Origin: Barthelona sp. PAP020
Taxonomy: Eukaryota > Metamonada: BaSk clade
Direction: 5' to 3'
Assembly: GCA_040182905.1 (NCBI GenBank)
Contig: JARQWU010000003.1
Span: 1-64,000, forward strand
Length of the DNA stretch: 64,000 nucleotides
The notes under the pieces are model-generated. The model worked only from the letters and a program-made list of their open reading frames with translations, had not been told where the DNA came from and searched no databases. The translations under genes and the position numbers were made by a program. Shown piece after piece: positions 48,273 through 57,097 of this stretch. Position 1 is the first letter of the stretch. The number at the start of each line of letters is the position of its first letter.

Positions 48273-49528
48273 TACTATCGTTGTTGTTTGACAACAAATT
48301 TTTTTTTTCTTCAAAGTAAAGCGTGTTTATTTTCTTTTGTTTTATGAATATTTTTTTACAAATAAATGCTGCATTTTGTTCTGATAGACTCAGAATAGAG
48401 GTTTCAATTTGCATATCTATTGTGAAAAACGTTGTGAGCTCCTGTAATTATCAATGGTAAACAAAGACAAAACCATGTGGTTTTTCATATTACCAGAAAA
48501 TATGCTTCATTTAGATGTTTATGTGGTGCAACATGAGCAAAGGAACTCACTTCATTCTTAAGTTACATGCTCGTCCCCTAGTAAAGGTATGTGTTGCAAA
48601 TTACCAACTTGGTTTTGTTTAGCTGAATTGTTCCAGGGATTTTATTGACCTTCTTAGATGGGGAGATTCAAGAAGTGCTTTTTTTCAGTAGTTACACATA
48701 AAATTTTGGGTTGATATTGTGATATTTCTAAAAAATGTTTAAGAACAGGTGTAAATGGAACAAAAGTTTAAGTTTTTTTATTCTTTCAATGGTAACGACT
48801 TTTTTCAAAAGATTTTCAATCATATGAAAAAAAAAAATTCAACTTGTGAAGCGAGGAGGTTTTTTCTTGCAGAAAACCAACTTTTCAACTCCCGAAGGAA
48901 TTAACCTTTGGTTGATTCCGATTAGTGGTCAAGGCTAATTTATGGAAAAATTTAAAATCTTAACTTCTTTATTCTGAAGCTATGCAGCCATACTCTTGCA
49001 GTACCCTAAGGAAGTGGTGCTGAGACATCGGTGCTCCCAGTCGTTTGCTGAATAAGAAGCTAGGCAATCAAATTTCTGGGTAACTACAGTTCTCTTTTTT
49101 TTTTATTAATTTTGAGAGCCGTGGAGGTTCCCTTACATCTAGTCGTTTCTTTCATGGGTTGATCCTTTTCTCCCAAACCATAGAGTTGTAAAGTTAGTGT
49201 TTTATTATTACAAGAAAAAAAGAAACAATACTTTTATTCAGCTCTTGAAAAAGGGAAATTTGATGGTGGTTACAGGCGAAAAAGTGCTTTCTTCTTTCTT
49301 TCTTTTGAATAACCTTAAATTCAACTCAATCTTTCTGAACTATACCTCAGTACATCAAAATAAAAAAAAATCTTCACATTAATTTTACAGGAAAATACAC
49401 AATCCACATAATGCAACTGCAGGTAAAATAAACTGAAAATATACAGAAAATATAACAAAACAATGTTTTGAAATGTTTTGAAAGTTTAAAATACAAAAAA
49501 ACAATTCAAAAAAAATAACAAACACAAT
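48273..49528. other. 1.25-kb intergenic region
   Basis: This is the longest gene-free stretch in the window, flanked by the 3' ends of two convergent genes. It has no coding-like ORF; the 61-codon ORF at 49197 is AT-rich and unremarkable. Between about 48840 and 49190 the base composition is clearly richer in G and C than the other intergenic DNA, with potential hairpins. See the separate RNA candidate. Confidence 0.6.
48841..49100 (+). ncRNA. Candidate structured non-coding RNA
   Basis: About 260 bases of relatively GC-rich, non-coding sequence end in a run of ten T on the plus strand (about 49090-49100), a possible RNA polymerase III terminator. It contains a 10-base-pair hairpin, GGAATTAACC/TTT/GGTTGATTCC (48897-48919). 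Its single non-Watson-Crick pair is U-G if read as plus-strand RNA but A-C if read from the minus strand, which favours the plus strand. I could not match it to tRNA, 5S, SRP, RNase P or spliceosomal snRNA consensus by eye. Boundaries and identity are open. Confidence 0.25.
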
Positions 49529-50656
49529 TTAGAAATCATCAAACACGGCCTTATCATAATCAGTAAATTCATCTTCTTCATCAGAATCAGGATATTGATC
49601 ATATTGACTATCATCTCCATCAGCATTAACATTAGGTTTAATTGGAGCCTCAATACGACGATGATACAAAGCATTCCAATCAATATCACGGAAGAAACGA
49701 TGTCTTTTGATGTCTTCAGCTCCTCCTCTCAAATTACCAAATCTTTTGCTAGGATCTCTAGCAAGTAAACGTTTAATTAAATCTCGAGATGTGGGATCCA
49801 TATGCCTTGGCCAATAAACTTTGTCTGTAAGAATTTTCTCACTGACAACAAAAGGATTCTCATCATAGAATGGGGGATATCCAGCCAACATTTCGAAAAT
49901 CAAAATACCTAAAGCCCACCAATCGACTGCTTTTTGATGTCCTTTGTTCAAAATAATTTCAGGAGCCAAATATTCTACTGTACCACAAAGAGTGTATGTA
50001 TGTTCCTCAACAACTTTAGCAAAACCAAAATCACAAATTTTCATATGTCCTTGCTTGTCCAACAATAGATTTTCAGGTTTCAAATCACGATAGACTATTT
50101 TCATGCTATGTAAATATTCAAGGGCTAAAACTATTGCTGCAGCATAAAATCGTGCAGTTTCAACAGGGAATCTTTGTGCTCTCCGTAAATGGGCAAATAA
50201 TTCACCACCATTCACAAATTCTTGCAACATATACAGATTCTCTTCATTTTGATAACTATGAACTAAATTAACTATAAAAGGATGTCTCACTCTGGCCAAT
50301 ATTGACTTTTCAGCTTTTACATGCTGAATTTGTTGTAATTTGGCTACTTTTGATTTCTTTAATATTTTAAGAGCAAAATATTCCTTTGTTTCAGGATGAT
50401 AACACAATTGTACACGCCCAAAAGTTCCAGTTCCAATAGTACGCAAAAAAACCAAATCTTCAGTTTCATATTTCTTTGTAGAACTTCTAGCTGATAATTG
50501 TAAATTTTCATGCAATGATCGTGAACGATTTAACAATTGTGTTGACGTACTACTGACTACGGTTTTTAATGTTCCACCACGAGGATTAAAGGCAGTTCTT
50601 TGTGGCGTTGTAGGAGTGCCACTTTTTCTATTAACTCGTGCATGTTTTAATGGCAT
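49529..50656 (-). CDS. PKA catalytic subunit-like AGC kinase
   Basis: This 375-residue protein has a basic N-terminal tail of about 67 residues followed by an AGC kinase domain. The Gly loop is GTGTFGRV, the ATP lysine lies in FALKILKK, the catalytic loop is YRDLKPENLL, and the metal motif is DFG. The activation loop reads HTYTLCGTVEYLAPE, with the phosphorylatable Thr in TLCGT, as in PKA and PRKX. The AGC C-tail ends in the hydrophobic motif FDDF at the very C-terminus, like PKA's FxxF, preceded by an unusual Asp/Tyr-rich stretch. It should be activated by PDK1-type phosphorylation and, if a true PKA, held by a cAMP-binding regulatory subunit not present in this window. Confidence 0.92.
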   Translation of the reverse strand: MPLKHARVNRKSGTPTTPQRTAFNPRGGTLKTVVSSTSTQLLNRSRSLHENLQLSARSSTKKYETEDLVFLRTIGTGTFGRVQLCYHPETKEYFALKILKKSKVAKLQQIQHVKAEKSILARVRHPFIVNLVHSYQNEENLYMLQEFVNGGELFAHLRRAQRFPVETARFYAAAIVLALEYLHSMKIVYRDLKPENLLLDKQGHMKICDFGFAKVVEEHTYTLCGTVEYLAPEIILNKGHQKAVDWWALGILIFEMLAGYPPFYDENPFVVSEKILTDKVYWPRHMDPTSRDLIKRLLARDPSKRFGNLRGGAEDIKRHRFFRDIDWNALYHRRIEAPIKPNVNADGDDSQYDQYPDSDEEDEFTDYDKAVFDDF

Positions 50657-50826
50657 ACAGAAGTTATTTCAATCACAAAAAAAAAATCAATAGTGTGGAT
50701 TTTGAAATCATTTTATTTTAACTTGCATGATAAAATTACTATTTTAAAAAATTACCGTTTCAACTCTCAAATTTATTTTGAATGAAAAAAAAATATTCGC
50801 CAAAAAATCATAAAAATTAAAAAAGT
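50657..50826. promoter_or_regulatory. Divergent intergenic region with initiator-like TCATAA
   Basis: These 170 bases lie between the PKA-like gene (-) and RP2 (+). TCATAA occurs at 50808, about 17 bases before the RP2 ATG, fitting the trichomonad-type TCAYW initiator. Otherwise the region is A/T-rich and featureless. Confidence 0.35.
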
Positions 50827-51816
50827 ATGGGTTGCCTATTTAGTGAGCCAAGAGAAGTGAACTCATATGTAGAAAATGATTCAAAGTACTATGGAACCAG
50901 TTTTGAACAGGTTTTCACGGAGGACCGTGATGTTGCCTTAAAATATTCTGTACATCAAAATGTAAGCAATGAAAAGGTCGTTGTTTTACCAGAAAATCCA
51001 GCGGGGAATACTTTTTCGATTATTGAATGTAATAATAGCCATTTTTACTTTTATCGAATGTCTGAATCTGCTCAAATTGCAGATTGTAAAAATTGCGTCA
51101 TATTTATTGGGCCTGTATTTGGTGCTGTTTATATTGATGGTTGTGATAATTGTGAAATCTATAGTATTTCACATCAATTGAGAATACGTGATAGTCAAAA
51201 TATGAAATTTCATACCTATTGTACTAGTAGACCTTCTGTTGAAGGATGTAAATTTCTTGAATTTACTTCTTTGAAAGGAGGCTACAATCTTCTTGCCAAT
51301 CAATTGATGCTTGCTCAAATTAATCCATTTGCTAATAAATGGTCATTCATATTTAATTTTGATAATCCCATGGCGAATCAAACAAAGCCGATTGAAAAAT
51401 TTGAAAATGTATTTAATTGTGGTGGTGAACCAGCACCAATTCCTTTAGTTGACTCACTGACTTACAATGACACATTATTAGATACATATGGACATGTTTA
51501 TCAGTTTGATGGGTCGGAATCTGTTATTTTAATTGAACATGATTCCTTTTCGCTTGAAACATTAAACAAGATTCATGCTCATGTTGATTTTATTTTGACA
51601 AGAACAATAAGCGTAAAAGAAGATGTAATTCAGCATTTAAATTTGGATTTTGAGCTTTGTTTTGATGAATTAATTGTTGTTGCCACTCCTTACATTGAAC
51701 CAAATTTAAAAGAAGAAATTGAGAAAATTGCATTTATTTGTGATCTTAGATGTCAAATCTTCCTATTAAGTGATGAATTAAAAGAAGATTTATGGGCTTC
51801 TGAAAGTATTGAATAA
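50827..51816 (+). CDS. RP2: RP2 (XRP2) homologue, TBCC-domain GAP for ARL3
   Basis: This 329-residue protein begins MGC, a dual N-myristoylation and palmitoylation signal that anchors human RP2 at the plasma membrane and cilium base. Residues about 40-170 form the TBCC beta-helix (CNNSHFYFYRMSESAQIADC, CKNCVIFIGPVFGAVYIDGC). QLRIRDSQNMKF supplies the position of the arginine finger that makes RP2 a GTPase-activating protein for ARL3. The C-terminal 110 residues (from YGHVYQFDGSESVILIEHDS) match the nucleoside-diphosphate-kinase-like domain. RP2 acts in trafficking of lipidated proteins to cilia. This suits a flagellate and the DNAH1-type dynein of this window. Length is near that of the human protein (350). 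Confidence 0.9.
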   Translation: MGCLFSEPREVNSYVENDSKYYGTSFEQVFTEDRDVALKYSVHQNVSNEKVVVLPENPAGNTFSIIECNNSHFYFYRMSESAQIADCKNCVIFIGPVFGAVYIDGCDNCEIYSISHQLRIRDSQNMKFHTYCTSRPSVEGCKFLEFTSLKGGYNLLANQLMLAQINPFANKWSFIFNFDNPMANQTKPIEKFENVFNCGGEPAPIPLVDSLTYNDTLLDTYGHVYQFDGSESVILIEHDSFSLETLNKIHAHVDFILTRTISVKEDVIQHLNLDFELCFDELIVVATPYIEPNLKEEIEKIAFICDLRCQIFLLSDELKEDLWASESIE

Positions 51817-52252
51817 GAAACTGATTTCTTTTTAATTTTGTAAATGTTTGAGTGTATATTTTTTATTTTTTTCTGTTTTTATTGCTTTATATGAATATAA
51901 CTAAGGTATTCTTGCTGAAAATTAATATTAAAAGGAAAAAACTCAATTTCTGAGTATTGTAACATTAATTCGCATCTATGAAAAATGTTATGCAAAGATT
52001 CCAACATATTTTCATAAACAAAATAAAACATTAAGTGTTCTGCTCATTTAAGAGATTGAAGTTGAGGAATAACCATCACTCGGTAGTTTAACAAAATTTT
52101 TATGGTTTCACAACCCTTAGTTTAGATTCCATTCTGGTATAAAGAGGACAAAAAAAAAAAAAAAACAAAAGATAGAAAAAGATAGAAAAAGTGCATGTTT
52201 ATACATTTACAATGAGGAAACCGTGTAATATGAATCCAAATGTGCTAAATAA
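51817..52252. other. 436-base convergent intergenic region
   Basis: This is 3' flanking DNA of RP2 and of the unknown basic protein. It contains an A-run near 52150-52165 followed by a short GATAGAAAAA tandem duplication. No ORF, tRNA or recognised RNA gene was seen. Confidence 0.6.
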
Positions 52253-52942
52253 TCAAAATAATTCAGAAAGAATTGTTTTGTTATCAGATATTTTCTTTTC
52301 TTTTTTCTTTAAACCTGTTACTTTTGATAATTTGCGTTTTTTTTGAGGATTCACTGGCACTACTGTGGAAAAACTGGAATTAGGACGAACTAATGGAGGC
52401 AAAGAATCATCAATAGAAGGAGTATCATTATTGGAAAACGGAACAAAGAATTCTCCCGAAGCAGACACATAGATTGGAATTTGAGGTAATTTTTGTTTGC
52501 AAGATTTGGCAGATTCTTCCATTGATCTGGTCAAGTTGTTTAACTTTTCAGTAAATTCGTATTTGATTGGAGCAGTGAAAGGATAATCAAAATGCTCTAA
52601 AGGTATTGTTGCGGATGTAAATCTCAGAAAATTATCGTGTTTATTATTATTATTGCTCAAATTGTTTGTGTCAAAATAAGCTGCTCTGTTTTTAATTGAA
52701 ATTTGTCGAGAAAAAATTTTTGATTGAAATGATTCCAAACTTTCCAAAATGTCTAAGCTGTCATCAACTACTAGTTGATTAATAACACATATAATAATAG
52801 AATCAAGCCATTTTTTGACTTCATTCATTTCGTTTGCTTTTATTTTACATCTATTATTTTTCCTTTTCTTTTTTTTAATGCTGCTATTTGTACTTAATAA
52901 ATCATTTGACCAATTAGTTAAATTTGAATTCACATTCTGCAT
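52253..52942 (-). CDS. Unrecognised basic protein
   Basis: Length is 229 residues from the ATG at 52942; an upstream TTG would add ten residues. Residues 20-40 hold a Lys/Arg-rich patch (KKKKRKNNRCKIK) and residues 200-222 a second one (KKRKLSK, LKKKEKK). Both resemble nuclear localisation signals. Between them lies a helical segment (EVKKWLDSIIICVINQLVVD) and a Phe/Tyr/Pro-containing stretch. No domain is recognised; a nuclear protein is likely. It is divergent from the FKBP15-like gene by 137 bases. Confidence 0.6.
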   Translation of the reverse strand: MQNVNSNLTNWSNDLLSTNSSIKKKKRKNNRCKIKANEMNEVKKWLDSIIICVINQLVVDDSLDILESLESFQSKIFSRQISIKNRAAYFDTNNLSNNNNKHDNFLRFTSATIPLEHFDYPFTAPIKYEFTEKLNNLTRSMEESAKSCKQKLPQIPIYVSASGEFFVPFSNNDTPSIDDSLPPLVRPNSSFSTVVPVNPQKKRKLSKVTGLKKKEKKISDNKTILSELF

Positions 52943-53073
52943 TCGACAAAAACAAAAAACATTGTTGTACAAAGTTGAATTATTATTTTAATCAAAAAAA
53001 TTCTGTTAAAATTACCCTTTATTAGTTATGTTGAAGATAAAAACAACAAATAGTTTTTGAAGATTATTTTTTT

Positions 53074-53079
53074 TCATTT
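53074..53079 (+). promoter_or_regulatory. Initiator-like TCATTT before the FKBP15-like ATG
   Basis: TCATTT directly precedes the ATG at 53080 and matches the TCAYW initiator described for Trichomonas vaginalis, where transcription starts at the A within about 20 bases of the start codon. It would leave a leader of only four or five bases. Confidence 0.4.
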
Positions 53080-55338
53080 ATGTTTTCAGGGTATTAACTT
53101 CTTAATTTAATAAGAGATTCTAACATATATAGTGCTAATTTAAGTGGTTTATTTGGTGATACATCAGATAACCAAGGAAATACTTCATATAATTATGTTG
53201 CACCCACTCAATCGCAACAATCACAAAAACAACAAAAAGAAGTTCAATCAAGATTATTGCAATTACCAAAGCAGGTAAAAACGATACCAAATTCTTTTGT
53301 TGAAAAGAATTTTCAATGTTCAATATATAGATATGATAATAATGTTCCATTTTCAATGGGTGGAATTTTTCATTGTACAATTAATGAAAATTATTTGCTT
53401 TTCAAAAATGAAAATGTTGAACTTGTTTTTCCTTTACCTGATGATTCATCTTTCAATCTACAACAAGAAATATATTTTTATTTTCAAATTACTGGTATTC
53501 AATATTGTGCTGTTTTTTCGGATGCATATACTGCCAATCAATTTATTAATTCTATTCATTCAAGATTGATATCACTTGAATATGTTGTATCTAATCCTGG
53601 TAGTGGAAATGAAATTGTTGGAGAAGGTGATAAGGTTGGTGTTATTTATGATTTATACATCAATGAAGGCTGGAATTTTGTCGAAGCAAATTTAGGAGAA
53701 CCAGTTGAATCTACTGGAGATAAATCCAAAAGAATGAATCTTGCTCTTAATATGGATTTTCCCGGATTATTTTTTGCCATTGAAGGTATGGTTAAAGGTG
53801 AAGAAAGATATGTTGTTATCCCGCCCCAACTTTCCTTCAACAGTGGTGTTTATCAAGGCAGAGGTATTGTATTACGAGTTTTTTTGAAAAAAATGAAAAA
53901 AGCTGTTCAAACTACAGTTCCTGACATCAAAATTCCTGAACCAAGTATTCAAACAAGTAGTGTTGTGTCAAATTCAATGCCACAGGCAAATGCAATCGGT
54001 CAATCAGCGCAAACAATGCAATTGCAAGTCACTCATGATACTCCAACAACTGAACCATCTCATCGTTCTGATTATGATAATCGTTCTGAGTATGATCGAG
54101 AATATGACCGAGAATATGATCGAGATTATCGTGATCATCGTAGAGGGGACAGAGATCGTCGGGATAACAGACGCAATTATCGTGATAGAGAATACAGAGA
54201 CAGGGAATATCGAGACAGAGATTACAGTTATGACCGTGATTTTGAAAGAGATTATGAAAAGGATAGAAGAAGCGTTGATCGTGACAGAAGAAACCATGAA
54301 CGTCTTGCCCGAGATAACGAAGAAATCTTGTATTCCATTGAAAACATAAAGAAACAGTTGTCTGGTTTAGAGACGAATCTGATTTCATTGACAAAATCTG
54401 AGCTTCAAAGTCATTTATCTTCAATAAATGTTCCATTATCTGCTTCTGGAGATTTATCTGGTGTTTCACCTGCACAAATAGCTGCTGTTGTTAGTGGTTA
54501 TGATGTTGAATTAGCTAAATTACAGAAGGAGACAAGAACACAGGCAGATATGATAGATTTTCACCGTCAAAAGGTGGAAAAACTTGAAAAAGAGATTCTT
54601 GCATTGAAACAAACCATTGCTGACAATGAGAGAAATATCGTGGAGATAAACATTGCCTATGAAGAGAAAATTCGAGCTATTAATCTTGAAAAAGGAGAAT
54701 TGAATCAGCGAAATGTTGAATTGGAGACTTTTTGTGAAGAAACTCGAACAACATTGAATGATTTACGCAATAGGAACGTACAATTGGCAGAATCCTTGAA
54801 ACAAAAGGAACAACAAGCATTAGAGGCTGTTGAAAAAATTCCTCGTTTGGAACAAGAAGTTTCAATGCTTAGACATAGCTTAGCTGAAGCAAATAAGATG
54901 TTGAACACTGAGCGGGAATCAAATATTGTGCACGTTACAAAGATAACAGCACTTACACATGAAAACTTTACTTTGAAGCAAAATATTGAGAATTGGGAAA
55001 CTAGCTATGAGGAGTTAAAGGTAGCACATGATGATGTTCAAGAAGAGTTGGAAGAAGAACAGAATAATGTGAGTGAGTTAGAGAGCAATCTTTTGGTATA
55101 CAAAAGTGCTGTTGAAGAATTAAAGAGTAAGTTGAACAATAGAAAGATCGAGCAAAATATACCATTAGAATCGGTAGTGTTGCTTGTTAAAGAATGTGTA
55201 TCTCGTGTCTTTGTTGGTTTGCACAACGAATATGGTAAGAACAAGGAATTTATGAATTCTTTGGGGAAAATTGTGAAATTAACCACGTTACAGTTTAATG
55301 CTGAGCTTGAAAGTGATTGGGCTAGTATTCTTGATCAA

Positions 55339-55391
<53 letters not shown>

Positions 55392-56655
55392 GTCTGAATT
55401 GGAAGAAGAAAAAGAAGAAAATCAAGAAGAAGAAGAATCTGAATCCGAATCAGAACAAGAAGAACAACTACAGGAAGAAGAAGTAAATGAAGTTGAAACA
55501 AAGGTGGAAGCTATTGAATCTGACAATGAAATCCCTTCAGAAAAGGAAAATTCTGACTCAGAATTTGATTCAGAAAAAGAAGAAAAAGTTGAAGTTGTTG
55601 AAAATGGCGATTTTGAAGAAGATGAGCAAGTGGAAGATGCACACCCCCAAATTGAAGTTGATAATGTTGAAATTGCATCTGAAAAGCATCAAAATGCATT
55701 GGATGACATCACACAAGATCATCAAAATAATAATGAAAGTGAAAGTGATTGGGGAGACAGTGATGATGAAGATGTGAGCAATGATATGGTTGAAGAACCT
55801 TTTGTACAGCCAAATGTTATTTCAATGAATGATAATATTGCAACAGAAATTCCCCCACCTTTAATTAAGGAATTCGAGGAAGTAAATACGAACAATCAAA
55901 CCATTGAAGACGTTTTATCCGATGATGCCAAAGAGGTTTCAAATGCTGTTGATTTGATTCTTGAGGATCAATCTGAAGAAGAAGATAACGAAGATCCATT
56001 AAATGTGAACGCAAATAACAATGTTGATGCTGAATCTGATTCTGATGATTGGGACAGCGAAGTAGATGAAGATAAACCAGTTGTAAATGAAGAAGTTGTC
56101 AATGAAGAAATTATTGATGAAGAAATTGAGGAAGATGTTAAAATTATGGCTGAAACAAAGATAGATGATTCTTCAAATGCTCATCACGATGCTGAATACG
56201 TTGAAACATCTCTAAATACCACCAACGAATTAGAAAATGATGTTAATCCTCTAGATTTGGCATCTCAACAAGCTTTTAGCGAAAATGAAGATGAACCTCT
56301 GAAAGATTCACAAGTTTCAAATCTTGTATTTGAACCAACACCCACTTTTACTGATCCCTTTGAAACTAAGATGGTTGAGGAAGAATTCAAGTCTATTGAG
56401 GAATCTGGAGTTACAGAGGCAGAGGAGTTGTCAAATGAACAAAAACCACAAGTTATTGTTCATAAAAAGGCTTCAACAAAGAGCCTTTTGGAGATGTTCA
56501 GTGATTCTGAAGATGAAGAAGAAGAATTAAAAGTCACCCATAAAAAATTGGATGATTTTACTGATACTGATGGGGATTCTGAAGATGAAATTCGTCCTGT
56601 TATTCAAAAGAAATCTGTTGCTGCCAGTTTTGAAGATGATAGTTGGTCTGACTAA
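53080..56655 (+). CDS. FKBP15/WAFL-like protein, spliced
   Basis: An 11-base first exon (53080-53090) and one long exon (53133-56655) give 1177 residues. Splicing creates MFSGANLSGLFGDTSDNQ, close to the family's N-terminal 'GAKLASLFG' type motif. Residues about 60-150 form a WH1-like domain (FQCSIYRYDNNVPFSMGG). Residues about 170-270 form an FKBP-like domain (VGVIYDLYINEGWNFVEANL, then YVVIPPQLSFNSGVY). Then come a Tyr/Asp/Arg-rich repeat region (about 335-405), a long coiled coil (about 410-680), and an acidic tail with scattered DWGDSDDE-type motifs to the end. FKBP15 binds actin and the WASH complex on endosomes. The FKBP part keeps little of the prolyl-isomerase active site, so it is probably structural. 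The intron means any start at the TTG near 53257 is wrong. Confidence 0.85.
53091..53132 (+). other. Spliceosomal intron, 42 bases, in the FKBP15-like gene
   Basis: It starts GTATTAACTT and ends GATTCTAACATATATAG, with a CTAAC branch motif 9 bases before the AG. It contains in-frame stops. Removal joins ATG TTT TCA GG to T GCT AAT and opens the frame into the conserved N-terminal motif. The first exon codes for only 3.7 codons. Confidence 0.88.
55337..55391 (+). repeat. (GAA)n tract encoding poly-glutamate
   Basis: A run of about 18 GAA/GAG codons gives an uninterrupted glutamate stretch in the acidic tail of the FKBP15-like protein. It is liable to slippage. Confidence 0.9.
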
Positions 56656-57097
56656 TTGTGAATTTTTTTCAAAAGAGAAAAACGACATTTTGTTTATAAA
56701 TTTTTGATGTATTTATTTTTCATTCATTATTTGTTAATCATTTCAAAGTTAAGTGAATGGAGGCATTAATTTTTTTTCATTTTTGTTTTTTTCCTATCAT
56801 ATTTATATCTTGTGGTTTATGTGGTATTATTTGACTTAAATATAAGAAAAGTTGTTCAATTGAAACAAATATCAAAAAGATAGGACATTTTGGTTACTTT
56901 TAATTGCAAACAAACAACAAATTCTTTTTTTTTTCATGTTAAAACACACTTTCCATTGAAATCTAACGCAACAAACATTCAATATTCAAAAAGACATAAA
57001 CAACTGTTTTTGGATAAGAAATGATTGAATCATTTCAAAAAGCAAAATATAACAAGTTTGCGAGAAAAGATAAAAAATCAAAATATTAATTTATCCG
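56656..57097. other. 442-base convergent intergenic region
   Basis: This AT-rich 3' flanking DNA lies between the FKBP15-like gene and REV3. No ORF, RNA gene or repeat of note was seen. Confidence 0.6.

Noticed and set aside
49197-49382. 61-codon ORF in the intergenic region
   Set aside because: It is AT-rich and low in complexity, with no start context, no homology I recognise, and a length expected by chance.
55298-55777. Lysine-rich ORFs inside the FKBP15-like acidic tail
   Set aside because: They are out-of-frame readings of GAA-rich codons (GAA read as AAG/AGA), with no independent coding signal.
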